From Rhizobiaceae bacterium (GTDB lineage Bacteria > Pseudomonadota > Alphaproteobacteria > Rhizobiales > Rhizobiaceae): a stretch of DNA of 64,000 nt. A program made the translations under genes and the position numbers. The stretch spans positions 3,135,501 to 3,199,500 of the forward strand of contig JAMLJB010000001.1 in the NCBI GenBank assembly GCA_023953835.1, given 5' to 3'. How positions within the stretch are numbered: position 1 is the first letter of the stretch; each line of letters starts with the position of its first letter. The notes beneath the pieces are model-generated. The model had not been told where the DNA came from, did no database searches, and was given only the letters and a program-made list of their open reading frames with translations. Positions 28,104 to 35,963 of this stretch are shown in pieces.

Positions 28104-30100
28104 GTTGGGTGAACACTGCCACCTTGGCGTCTATAGCGGCTATTTCTGATCGAGGGGTGAGAAAGGCGCTTTCGGCGATTGCTTCGGGCGAGTTGTCTTC
28201 TTGGCGTGGATACTTTCTCAATGTGCGCAAGATCACCGGGTGCGGTGGTGCGGCGGGTGTTTCCTACGTTGTTGAAGACACCAGCCTTCCGCCCGAACTT
28301 CAACAGCGTTTGAAGACGCTTCAAAGCCCTGTTGAAGGCCGTTCAAACGTGCTTTCAGGCAATGATGCGGCGCGGGAGCGGTCGTGGTGGTTGCATGTTC
28401 TGGGTCCGGCTTTGGAGCTTCCGAAAGGCTCACAGGAACGCAAGTCGGCGCTGGCCGAAGCCGCTTCCACCACACAACTTGATTGGCATGGCCGTCGCTG
28501 GAAACCCAGTATGCGAACGCTTCAACGTAAGCTTGAGCGCATGGAAGGAGAAGGCAGTATCAGGCCGCTGGCCCGCTATGGCAGGGCAGACAAGGGCAAG
28601 AAACGCACCTTCATTTCCCGTGAATGGGATGGATTGGTTTCATTCGACGACGAGACAAAAGCCAAGCTTGCGGAAGACCTTCGCCAGCAAATTCGCGGCT
28701 ATCTCAAGCAAGGAACGCAGCCGAAAGAATTGAACGTGTTGGCGTCGGCCTATCTGGTTCGCATCACACGGCAATGGGGATTTCGACCGGCTGAAAACGC
28801 GCCTTTGGAGCGCGCTTGCCGCATTCCCCGCCATTTGATCGAGGCCGAAAGCCAATATCGGAAGCTCTACCGGCACAAATACGACCGCAAGGCGAGCGAG
28901 GATGATCGCCCGCGAGTCAAACGCACCAAGCGCGGCTTGCGGCCTATGGAAATCGTCGTGATGGACGTTCACCCGATTGACGTTCTGGTCGCGCGTCCAG
29001 ACGGTTTGACCGCCACCGCCAAGCTTCTTGGCTTTCTCGATCTGGCAACGGGTCGCTTATGGGCCGAACTGATCTTTTTCGACAAGCGAGGGGGCGTTCG
29101 CAATCGTGACGTGGTCGAAGCGTTTATCGCTATGGCGACTGATCCTTCATTTGGATTGCCGGAAACCATCTACATCGACAATGGCAGCGAATACCGCTTT
29201 GCCGATTTTCTGGGCGATGCGCTCAAACTGGCCGTTCCTTACCTGACACCGGATGGAAAGCGCGGTTCGCGGGTTATTCGGGCGCTTCCTTATAACGCGG
29301 CGGCAAAGCCGATTGAGCGGCTATTCGGGCATTTGGAACAGCATTTCTTGCGCCATGCGAAAGGCTGGATTGGCGGCGACCGCGTGAACAAGAAGCAACA
29401 GGAAATCGGAAAGGCGGTTGCGCCGTTTGGCAGCTTTGAGACGTTCAAGCCCTATTTCTTCGGCTTGCTCCAAGCCTATCAGGCCATGCCGCACACGCAC
29501 GGTGAACACAAAGGACGGTCGCCAAACGATATTTTCAAAGAGCATGTCGACGCGGGTTGGGCCGCAACGGTTATCAATCCTGAAAGCTTGCACATGGTGT
29601 TCACCAAGCCCGAAACGCGCATGGTGCGCAATCATTCCATCAGCGTCGATGGCCGCATTTGGACAGGTCCGGCGCTTGATAGCTATTTCGGTTCGAGCGT
29701 CACCGTTCACATTCCAGCCTATCACGGCTTCAACGAATTGTTGATCGTCGGGGAAAAGGGCGAGGAACTGGGCATTGTGAAGCCCCATGAGGAACTCGAG
29801 TATTTCGATGAACGTGGCGCGAAAAGCTCTGCCAGTCGCGTGAAAGAAAAGAACAAGGCGTTGCGGGCAATGGATCGTTCAACGCCGAACATTGATGTCG
29901 GCAAGGAACTAATCGCCTACGGCAAAGCCAATCTGCCAGTTCAGCCGAACGAACCTTTGGGCACGGTTTCTGTGATGGATGGCGCGCCGTCTCGCCAGTT
30001 GCCTAAGCAGGTCGAGGTGAAAGCGGTCAAAACAGAGGCCGACCGCCGCCGCGAAGCCGAAGAAATCTATCAAATTCAACAGAATTTCAAGGTTGGATAG
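28100..30100 (+). CDS. MuA-like DDE transposase
   Basis: 666 residues, the size of MuA. It binds the element ends and carries out replicative strand transfer. N-terminal winged-helix DNA-binding region (about 1-60, WVNTATLASIAAISDRGVRK), then further end-binding domains. The integrase-fold catalytic core has Asp289 (IVVMDVHPIDV), Asp360 (ETIYIDNGSEYRF) and Glu406 (AKPIERLFGHLEQHF), the complete DDE triad. The C-terminal beta-barrel at about 490-570 has HSISVDGRIWTGPALDSYFG. The frame is intact with no missing catalytic residue, so the protein may be active. Coupled to ner by ATGA and followed 3 bp later by the MuB gene. Confidence 0.95.
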   Translation: MSWVNTATLASIAAISDRGVRKALSAIASGELSSWRGYFLNVRKITGCGGAAGVSYVVEDTSLPPELQQRLKTLQSPVEGRSNVLSGNDAARERSWWLHVLGPALELPKGSQERKSALAEAASTTQLDWHGRRWKPSMRTLQRKLERMEGEGSIRPLARYGRADKGKKRTFISREWDGLVSFDDETKAKLAEDLRQQIRGYLKQGTQPKELNVLASAYLVRITRQWGFRPAENAPLERACRIPRHLIEAESQYRKLYRHKYDRKASEDDRPRVKRTKRGLRPMEIVVMDVHPIDVLVARPDGLTATAKLLGFLDLATGRLWAELIFFDKRGGVRNRDVVEAFIAMATDPSFGLPETIYIDNGSEYRFADFLGDALKLAVPYLTPDGKRGSRVIRALPYNAAAKPIERLFGHLEQHFLRHAKGWIGGDRVNKKQQEIGKAVAPFGSFETFKPYFFGLLQAYQAMPHTHGEHKGRSPNDIFKEHVDAGWAATVINPESLHMVFTKPETRMVRNHSISVDGRIWTGPALDSYFGSSVTVHIPAYHGFNELLIVGEKGEELGIVKPHEELEYFDERGAKSSASRVKEKNKALRAMDRSTPNIDVGKELIAYGKANLPVQPNEPLGTVSVMDGAPSRQLPKQVEVKAVKTEADRRREAEEIYQIQQNFKVG

Positions 30101-30103
30101 GTC

Positions 30104-30850
30104 GTGTTCAACAAACGCAAAGCCATTCAAATTCGAGCGGTTGACCAAGTTCGTAAGGCTGCGTCGATGGCTTGTACCATTGGTTATCCGGTTCGCGTTG
30201 TTGGCGATGCGGGGATCGGAAAAACGACCGCGCTGCGGATGGTCGCCGCTGAAATAGAAGCAGCGCATTGCGAAGTGACACAACACACGAAGTTGCTCAC
30301 AGGCATGTATCGCATGGTGCTCAATGCCTATGGCATTCATACGGAAAGCCATTTCATTGATGTGCTTGCCCGCCAGCTTCGCAATCGCCTCGATACAACG
30401 ACCCGAACGGTACCGCCTCTTTTCGTAGGCGAGTACCAAACGTTTTCAGCCACCGTTCTGCGCGAACTTCTGCATTTTCAGGAGCAAAGCGGATTTCCGC
30501 TTTTGCTTGTTGGCAATAGCGAAAGGTTGGCGCAATCGACGGCGAAAGACGCAAACGCGCTTGAGCAGATATACAGCCGCATTGGCGCGACGTTCAAAAT
30601 CGAGAAACCGACAGACGCCGATTTTCGCAGCATAGCCGTTGAATACAATGTCGAGGGCAAGGAAGCCTATTCGGCTATAGCGAATTACGGGCTGCGAACG
30701 TCATTGCGGGCAGCCTGTCATTTGCTGGAAACATGCGTGATCGCCACGACGCAAGGCGTCGGCAGCATCCGCCTTTCGCACATCGAAACGACCTTGATGG
30801 GAATGCGCAGTTCGCGTGACGCCCTCAAGCTTCTGTCGCCAGTCACCTGA
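30104..30850 (+). CDS. MuB-like AAA ATPase, transposition target selector
   Basis: 248 residues from a GTG start. Partner of MuA: an ATP-dependent DNA-binding protein that picks target DNA and gives target immunity. Walker A is at 34-42 (GDAGIGKTT). The Walker B region reads PPLFVGEYQTF, keeping a glutamate but with Gly where the usual Asp would be. The sensor-1 segment is FPLLLVGNSERLAQS. It is shorter than Mu B (312) and lacks a separate N-terminal HTH region, as in many Mu-like prophages. Directly after the transposase gene. Confidence 0.88.
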   Translation: MFNKRKAIQIRAVDQVRKAASMACTIGYPVRVVGDAGIGKTTALRMVAAEIEAAHCEVTQHTKLLTGMYRMVLNAYGIHTESHFIDVLARQLRNRLDTTTRTVPPLFVGEYQTFSATVLRELLHFQEQSGFPLLLVGNSERLAQSTAKDANALEQIYSRIGATFKIEKPTDADFRSIAVEYNVEGKEAYSAIANYGLRTSLRAACHLLETCVIATTQGVGSIRLSHIETTLMGMRSSRDALKLLSPVT

Positions 30851-30916
30851 AATCAATCAACTTTCCCGCGCTTTTGTATTGCGTAGCGCGCATTTCCAAC
30901 GTGAGGGATATAGAAA

Positions 30917-31165
30917 ATGAATGCCAAGCATGTAGATAGCTACGCCGATTTCAGTAATATTTTGTATGAAATGGATGCGACTATTTCAAAAATCAATGCA
31001 TTCTGCGGCATGATGGAGCATACACTTAATTCTGGCGATGACGTTAGAGAGATAAGCTCTGGTGTTGGGAGTATGTTATTGCAACAATGCGATGATCTGC
31101 GTCACCTTCGGAGCGCGCTTCTGCGAGAATTCAATCGTCTGAAAAAAAAGCAAACTCCAACTTAA
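30917..31165 (+). CDS. Small protein of the Mu-like early region, unknown
   Basis: 82 residues (MNAKHVDSYADFSNILYEMD...), predicted helical and acidic in the middle with a basic C-terminus (LLREFNRLKKKQTPT). No known motif. It starts about 65 bp after the MuB gene with AGGGATAT-like purines upstream. Same strand and close spacing suggest it belongs to the early operon. Confidence 0.55.
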   Translation: MNAKHVDSYADFSNILYEMDATISKINAFCGMMEHTLNSGDDVREISSGVGSMLLQQCDDLRHLRSALLREFNRLKKKQTPT

Positions 31166-31175
31166 AGACAGTAGG

Positions 31176-31514
31176 TTGATCGCGGAGTTGGTAGGAATTT
31201 CGCCGAAATTCGCAGCACGAGTTGTCGCTGTAGCTACCGGCATTCAAGACCCATTCCTGTCAGACGACGATTTGGACGAATTTGTAGATAACGTGCGTGG
31301 CGTTTCGGCATTGGTAGTATCGGAGTCAAAGAATGCGATGGAGCAGGTATCTCTAGAGGTTGGGGCCGATTACGAAACCGTCGAGCGTATTATCAAAGCA
31401 CTCATTCATTTCAGACTTAAAAAGCGCCATGATCGCGAACAAAATGGCTTCCAACCCCAATCGTTCAATGAGGCTTTTGGCTATCAAGTCACGCCCGCGA
31501 ATGCTGGGGCTTGA
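31176..31514 (+). CDS. Small protein of the Mu-like early region, unknown
   Basis: 112 residues from a TTG at 31176 (no ATG in frame near the start, so the start is uncertain). A helical segment VGISPKFAARVVAVATGIQD is followed by an acidic patch and by DYETVERIIKALIHFRLKK, which could form an HTH-like pair of helices. It ends 1 bp before the gp16 ATG. Mu early regions hold many such accessory genes of unknown role; no function is assigned. Confidence 0.5.
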   Translation: MIAELVGISPKFAARVVAVATGIQDPFLSDDDLDEFVDNVRGVSALVVSESKNAMEQVSLEVGADYETVERIIKALIHFRLKKRHDREQNGFQPQSFNEAFGYQVTPANAGA

Positions 31515-31515
31515 T

Positions 31516-31944
31516 ATGCACCGCCCGAGAAAATCATCCAGTATTCCAGCCAAGAAGATCGCCCTTTTGCATGTCGCCAAGCGGCAACTCGGGCTGGATG
31601 AAGACACCTACCGCGATATTCTACGCCGCTTCGGCGGCGTGGAAAGCAGTGCCGATCTTGATCCGGTCGAATTTGAGGCCGTCATGATACGCATGGCAGG
31701 GCTTGGCTTTCGTTCGACCTGGACAAAACGAACATTCGGCGATCGGCATTCCTCCATGGCGTCGGCTGCACAAGTCGAGCTGATGCGTTCGCTTTGGGAA
31801 AAGTACGATCCAGCCGATGAAGACGAAAAGCATTTGAACGCATGGCTGCGTCGCTTCCATGGCGTGTCCGCCATGCGGTTTGTGAGCGCCAAGAAAGCGA
31901 AATCGGTGATAACCGCGCTTAAGGCAATGGTCGCGCGCCAATAG
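31516..31944 (+). CDS. Mu gp16-like protein (DUF1018)
   Basis: 142 residues from the ATG at 31516 (MHRPRKSSSIPAKKIALLHV). It matches the gp16 family of Mu-like phages: the AKRQLGLDEDTYRDILRRFG start, VMIRMAGLGFRSTW in the middle, and a C-terminal ALRRFHGVSAMRF-like half (WLRRFHGVSAMRFVSAKKA). The family is found only in Mu-like elements, between early replication genes and mor, and is thought to be regulatory. A longer open frame upstream overlaps the preceding gene and is not used. Confidence 0.8.
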   Translation: MHRPRKSSSIPAKKIALLHVAKRQLGLDEDTYRDILRRFGGVESSADLDPVEFEAVMIRMAGLGFRSTWTKRTFGDRHSSMASAAQVELMRSLWEKYDPADEDEKHLNAWLRRFHGVSAMRFVSAKKAKSVITALKAMVARQ

Positions 31945-32497
31945 GATTAAATTCGAAGGCCCTTCGAAGCCCGTGGAGCGGTTTTTGTTGTTGCGGATGG
32001 GAAAGTTCACTAGACGGAGGCGGAAAGCGCTTCTATGGCCATCGCTGCGGCTTTGGCTTTCGATGGATTGGGAAGCGAGAAGCGCGCTCGGAGGGCCGAA
32101 AGCTCCCCCTGCTGGCCGAAACCAGCACTATTCGAATGGCTTAAGCGCTCACATGTTTATCGCTGTTTTGTAAGAGGCGGCAATAGCGTACCAACTTCTG
32201 GGACAGCGTTGCGCGTGGGCAAATGCATGATATGGTGCCGCCAGCACCGAGCAGGAAGCGCCGCCTTTGAGGCGGAGTGGGATGGTATTTCCGGCCCCCC
32301 GGTGCGTTTGATCCTCATGCTGGTGTGCTAGGGGTGCATTTTGCGCCGAGTCATTGCGGAGCCGGTGTCTTGAATTGCGGGAAAAACTAAGGCTCCCCGG
32401 CACGCTTTTCCCGCCCCGCGATGGCAGGCATATTCCCACTGTATGAATTCTGAAAAACCTTCCTTGGCAGGCATGAAACTGACCGGGCAGGCGCAGA
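31945..32497. other. 553-bp stretch between gp16 and mor without a firm gene
   Basis: The only same-strand candidate is an ORF at 32035-32331 (98 residues, MAIAAALAFDGLGSEKRARR...), with GGAGG 16-20 bases before its ATG. Its cysteine- and tryptophan-scattered C-terminal half looks like non-coding translation. The stretch may carry the middle promoter region or decayed genes. Confidence 0.4.
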
Positions 32498-32860
32498 ATG
32501 CAATCCAGAAGCGATATTGAAATCGAGTTGCGTGAGTTGCTGGGTGATGACGCGTTCCTACGACTGGTAGATCGTTGGGGCGGAACGCGGCTCTACATCG
32601 CAAATCACTCAGTGCGTTCGCAGATTTTTGAGCATCTTGGCTCGGAAGCTTCACACAAACTGTCGGAAGAATTTGGTCGCCTCTACATCAAGGTGCCGCT
32701 CGCACGAAAGTTTCGCGCTCATCGTTACCGGCAAGAGGGCCTGCCCAATTCGGCAATCGCTCTGAAACTAGGTATGACGGAAAGCGGCGTGGGCAGGCTT
32801 TTTGAGGCGAACAATAAGCGCACCGTTTCGCTATCCAAGCGTAAAGTGAGGGCCGCGTGA
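32498..32860 (+). CDS. Mor-family middle-operon transcription activator
   Basis: 120 residues. Mor/C proteins activate middle or late transcription in Mu-like phages, binding as dimers through an N-terminal dimerisation region and a C-terminal HTH. Seen here are IELRELLGDDAFLRLVDRWG and GGTRLYIANHS in the dimerisation half, and the HTH YRQEGLPNSAIALKLGMTES followed by GVGRLFEANNKR. It overlaps the next gene (TGATG). Retaining an activator whose targets are only the I and T genes is unusual in such a short element. Confidence 0.85.
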   Translation: MQSRSDIEIELRELLGDDAFLRLVDRWGGTRLYIANHSVRSQIFEHLGSEASHKLSEEFGRLYIKVPLARKFRAHRYRQEGLPNSAIALKLGMTESGVGRLFEANNKRTVSLSKRKVRAA

Positions 32861-33825
32861 TGTTGACGGCGGCATTTCTTCACGCCCATGCGCTGCAATC
32901 GTTCTCGGCTGGAGAAGCTGGTCAATGGGCTGAACTGTTGCCAATCGGGGCCGTGAACGGCGTGGATGGCCGCAAGTTCAAGGCGACCAATGGCATGGCG
33001 ATCATTGCCAGATCGTTCGAGTGGGCGGCGAACACAGCCGGACAAATTCCGGTTGACTACAACCATGCAATCGACGTTGCCGCGCCCAAGGGCGAACCGT
33101 CACCGGCGGCGGGCTGGATTTCGCGCATGGAGGTTCGGGATGGTTCCATCTGGGGCTTGATCGAATGGACGCCACGCGCCAGCCAGCATGTGGCCGAACG
33201 CGAATACCGGTTTCTCTCGCCGGTCATTCGCCACAACCTCAACCGCGAGGTTCTGTCAATCGAACGGGCGTCACTCACCAACAATCCCAACCTCACATTG
33301 AAGGCGCTGAATGCAGCCGGGAGCAACACACTTATGGACACAGAACAATTCCTTGCCGATCTGCGAAAGGCGCTTGGCCTTGAAGAAGATGCGGACTTTG
33401 CCGCCATCCTGAAAGCGGTCGATGGCTTGGCAGGCCGCGAGATGAACAGCGTCGATCCGGCGCGCTATGTGCCGATTGAGACGTTCGAGGCAACGCTTGC
33501 CGAACTGAACCGCGTGAACGCGGGCGTTTCGCTCAATGCGGCTGAGCAGGCGGTTGAAAAGGCAATGGACGAAATGAAGCTACTGCCCTTCATGCGTGAT
33601 TGGGCGATTGAGCTTTGTACTGCCAACAAGCCCGCCTTCGACGGCTTCATTGAACGTATGGGCAAGCCGATGGCCACGATGTTCGGGCCAAGCGGCGTGG
33701 CCGAACGTGGCCGGGAGATCGACCGCAAGCTGCACGGCGGCTCCGCCGGCGAGGATGAAATCTACCGCAACATGCGCCTGACCCGCGAGGACGTGGACAG
33801 GTACGGCAACAAGGAACAGAACTGA
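32860..33825 (+). CDS. Mu I-like capsid protease/scaffold
   Basis: 321 residues from the ATG at 32860 (GTG at 32857 also possible). Mu gpI matures to the protease and scaffold that shape the head. The family signature is visible: PVDYNHAIDVAAPKGEPSPA, AGWISRMEVRDGSIWGLIEW, TPRASQHVAEREYRFLSPVI and LTNNPNLTLKALNA. The C-terminal half is helical and scaffold-like (AEQAVEKAMDEMKLLPFMRD). Its stop overlaps the ATG of the head protein gene (TGATG). Upstream head genes (terminase, portal, gp30) that normally precede I are absent. Confidence 0.85.
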   Translation: MLTAAFLHAHALQSFSAGEAGQWAELLPIGAVNGVDGRKFKATNGMAIIARSFEWAANTAGQIPVDYNHAIDVAAPKGEPSPAAGWISRMEVRDGSIWGLIEWTPRASQHVAEREYRFLSPVIRHNLNREVLSIERASLTNNPNLTLKALNAAGSNTLMDTEQFLADLRKALGLEEDADFAAILKAVDGLAGREMNSVDPARYVPIETFEATLAELNRVNAGVSLNAAEQAVEKAMDEMKLLPFMRDWAIELCTANKPAFDGFIERMGKPMATMFGPSGVAERGREIDRKLHGGSAGEDEIYRNMRLTREDVDRYGNKEQN

Positions 33826-34706
33826 TGGACGCCACCGCACCGAATTTGAACGGCCTTTTCAAGGCGTTCAGCGTCGCCTTCAACAAGGGTTTGAAGGAAA
33901 CAACCAATCACTACACCAAGGTTGCCATGACGGTGCCTTCGTCCGGTGCTTCGAACAATTATGGATGGCTGAAAGACCTTCCCGGCATTCGCGAGTGGAT
34001 TGGCGACCGCATCATTCACGATCTTTCGCTTTCACATTATGTCGTGGAGAACCGGCTCTACGAGGAAACGGTTTCGGTTCGCCGCACGCAGATCGAGGAT
34101 GATCAATACGGGGTATTCTCTCCGATCTTCGAGAAGATGGGGAGCGATACCGCCCGCCATCCCGACAAGATGGTGTTCGAGCTTCTGGCAAGCGGCTTTT
34201 CCACCAAATGTTTTGACGGGCAATATTTCTTTGACGCCGATCATGAGGTTGGCGGCGAAAGTGTTTCCAACGTCCAGACAGGCGACCAACCGGCATGGTT
34301 CCTGCTGGATTGCAGCCAGTCGATCAAGCCGATGGTGTGGCAGGAGCGGCTTCCGTTCAGCATGGCCCGAATTGACGGGGAGAACGAACAGCAGGTGTTC
34401 TTCAATGACCGCTATGTTTATGGCGTCCGTGGTCGCTCAAATGCCGGTTACGGTCTTTGGCAACTCGCCTTTGGGTCCAAGCTTGCATTGACACCGGCGA
34501 ACTATGCCGCCGCTCGTGCCGCCATGACCGGCTTCAGAAATGACAGCGGCAGGCCGCTGGGCGTCACCCCGACGCATCTGGTCGTTCCGCCTTCGTTGGA
34601 AAGCGCGGCCCGAAGGCTATTGCTTAGCGAGTTTGGAGTTGGCGGCGAAACCAACGAATGGAAGGGCACGGCGGAACTTATCATCACCCCGTGGGTGGCG
34701 CTCTGA
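33825..34706 (+). CDS. Mu T-like major head protein
   Basis: 293 residues, near the length of Mu gpT (about 305). Family features: NNYGWLKDLPGIREWIGDRI, HDLSLSHYVVENRLYEETVS, RTQIEDDQYGVFSPIFEKMG and LASGFSTKCFDGQYFFDADH. Near the C-terminus it has PTHLVVPPSLESAARRLL. The HK97-like fold is expected. It follows the protease gene with a 1-base overlap. In Mu-like phages T is followed by head-tail joining and tail genes; here only two small genes follow. Confidence 0.9.
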   Translation: MDATAPNLNGLFKAFSVAFNKGLKETTNHYTKVAMTVPSSGASNNYGWLKDLPGIREWIGDRIIHDLSLSHYVVENRLYEETVSVRRTQIEDDQYGVFSPIFEKMGSDTARHPDKMVFELLASGFSTKCFDGQYFFDADHEVGGESVSNVQTGDQPAWFLLDCSQSIKPMVWQERLPFSMARIDGENEQQVFFNDRYVYGVRGRSNAGYGLWQLAFGSKLALTPANYAAARAAMTGFRNDSGRPLGVTPTHLVVPPSLESAARRLLLSEFGVGGETNEWKGTAELIITPWVAL

Positions 34707-34708
34707 CG

Positions 34709-34945
34709 ATGGCATTGGAGGAAATAAATCTCACAGCGGAACAGGCGGTTGCTTTGGTCGTGCTGTACGAGGCTTATGTGCACTCACTGACGGTTGCAAA
34801 CAACGCCATGCTGCATGAGATTTCATGCTGTGACGGCCTGACAGAAGAACACATCGCGGCATTGAACAGATGGTCTGATTGCGTGAACGAACTGGGGGCA
34901 CAAGTCGCCCTGCAGATCGAATACGCAACTGCTCCGGTCAACTGA
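34709..34945 (+). CDS. Small helical protein after the head gene, unknown
   Basis: 78 residues (MALEEINLTAEQAVALVVLY...). It starts 2 bp after the head-protein stop, so it is probably co-translated. Predicted fully helical and acidic, with a CC pair in the middle (HEISCCDGLTEEH). No motif recognised. Could be a small accessory protein of the head module, but no evidence beyond position. Confidence 0.55.
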   Translation: MALEEINLTAEQAVALVVLYEAYVHSLTVANNAMLHEISCCDGLTEEHIAALNRWSDCVNELGAQVALQIEYATAPVN

Positions 34946-35049
34946 CGTTTGGTTTGGATAAGATAGTTGATCAGCGCCGCGCCTTTCTCCAGGGGCGCGG
35001 CGTAATTTCAAAGCGGCCATTCTCGAAAAGTGTTCAAGGAAACCTTCTA

Positions 35050-35379
35050 ATGAATTTGGCCATTTGCTCGATCTGCGGAAAAGCAACGCTCAATGCGCCA
35101 ACGATAACGATATCCTTGAGCGAGTATCAGCGACTTTTGGAAGCGCAACAGCTCTTTTCAAAGCCACTTCAAAGGTGCGTTAAACCGCGTTCGAAGATTG
35201 AGCGGGATGCGGAGATATCAACCTTCATCTCTCAATGCGCGGGCACAATTACTATCATGGAAATATGGGAAGCTTGTCAGCAGAGGTTCGACGCTGATCG
35301 CTTTCCTTCAAAATCGGCAATTCACCGTTTTCTTATGAAGCCAAAACGCGTCCAATCTCTGCCACGCGACCCGACCTGA
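35050..35379 (+). CDS. Last gene of the Mu-like element, unknown
   Basis: 109 residues from the ATG at 35050, preceded by AAGGAAA. The N-terminus has a CxxC (ICSICGKAT), followed by SLSEYQRLLEAQQLF and a C-terminal part that could be a winged helix (IMEIWEACQQRFDADRFPSK then SAIHRFLMKP). A DNA-binding role is plausible but not shown. The stop is 8 bp before the repeat array of the right end. Confidence 0.5.
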   Translation: MNLAICSICGKATLNAPTITISLSEYQRLLEAQQLFSKPLQRCVKPRSKIERDAEISTFISQCAGTITIMEIWEACQQRFDADRFPSKSAIHRFLMKPKRVQSLPRDPT

Positions 35380-35387
35380 CGGCGGTC

Positions 35388-35450
35388 ATTATCAGCGATT
35401 ATCACCTTTTATCGCCGTTTCTCACCTATTCCGAATTATTACCAACGACA
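35388..35450. repeat. Right-end region: six 10-bp phased repeats and a terminal-type site
   Basis: Six consecutive 10-base units start at 35388: ATTATCAGCG, ATTATCACCT, TTTATCGCCG, TTTCTCACCT, ATTCCGAATT and ATTACCAACG. They decay from left to right. The last runs into ACGACATATAATTAT (35445-35459), the reverse complement of the composite AATTATnTGTCGT motif of the left end. One helical turn per unit suggests a protein-binding array. Confidence 0.5.
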
Positions 35451-35459
35451 TATAATTAT

Positions 35460-35963
35460 GGAGAGGTTATCGATTTTCAGTTTCGGACAGCGCTCTGAGC
35501 CAGGATTTGAGATGGGGAGGATTGCTGACCCTTCGGAAGAATATCCACTTTCTCCAGTTCTTCGCCGACAATCTCGGCGATTCCGCAAACTGGGCGGGAC
35601 TTCGCCAGGAAGCATGCGTGAGCGGGCGGAATTTCGCCCGGTTTGCCAGTGCTCAGCCGCGGAATGTGTTGTTATTTCAGAGAGATATAATATTGAAGAT
35701 TGTTTCCAAATTCCTTGGATTCTGCTCGGCGTGCTCCCTTAACAACGCCCGGGCGAGCGTTGGCCTGGCTGTCGGCTGAGTCATGCGCCCGTCAAGTCCG
35801 CGCTACCCGGCAGACGTGCCGAGATAGTGCAGATGCCTGGTGCTGGCGACTAAGGTCGTGACTGCACCGGAAACAAAGGTGGCGTGAACATGATCGTGTG
35901 CGCTTTCCCGACCCCTGAAGCGCGGCGCGACCGGAGAGAAATCGAAAAATCGCATTGAATGGA
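35460..35963. other. About 500 bp between the Mu-like element and vgrG without a gene
   Basis: Short overlapping plus-strand ORFs (35458-35742, 35507-35779) have no ribosome site, no family resemblance and mutually exclusive frames, so I read them as chance. The vgrG operon promoter should lie here; I see no convincing -35/-10 pair. GGAGAG occurs near 35931, too far from the vgrG ATG to act as its ribosome site. Confidence 0.5.

Larger units (their letters stand above)
27015..35450 (+). mobile_element. Stripped Mu-like transposable element (about 8.4 kb)
   Basis: Gene order repressor (minus strand), ner, A, B, small genes, gp16, mor, I, T follows the Mu plan. Everything after the major head protein is missing: no terminase, portal, tail or lysis gene. 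The ends are not certain. TGTCGT at 27015 and its reverse complement ACGACA at 35445-35450 are the outermost matching terminal-like motifs, but their 5-bp flanks (TTATC, TATAA) differ. An alternative right boundary at 35388 gives a TTATC duplication on both sides. The element lies about 60 bp beyond the lexA SOS box and is less GC-rich at its edges than the host genes. Confidence 0.75.

Noticed and set aside
32035..32331. 98-residue open frame between gp16 and mor
   Set aside because: Ribosome-like GGAGG too far upstream and the protein looks random in its second half; kept only as a remark on the gap.
27015..35388. TTATC flanks taken as proof of a 5-bp target duplication
   Set aside because: TTATC recurs several times in the right-end repeats and the termini there do not resemble the left terminus, so the match may be chance; reported only as a possibility.
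35388..35447. Periodic 10-bp repeats considered as a CRISPR array
   Set aside because: No spacers, unit length far too short and no cas genes in the window.
35458..35779. Two overlapping short open frames between the Mu-like element and vgrG
   Set aside because: Different frames over the same DNA, no ribosome site and no recognisable protein features.
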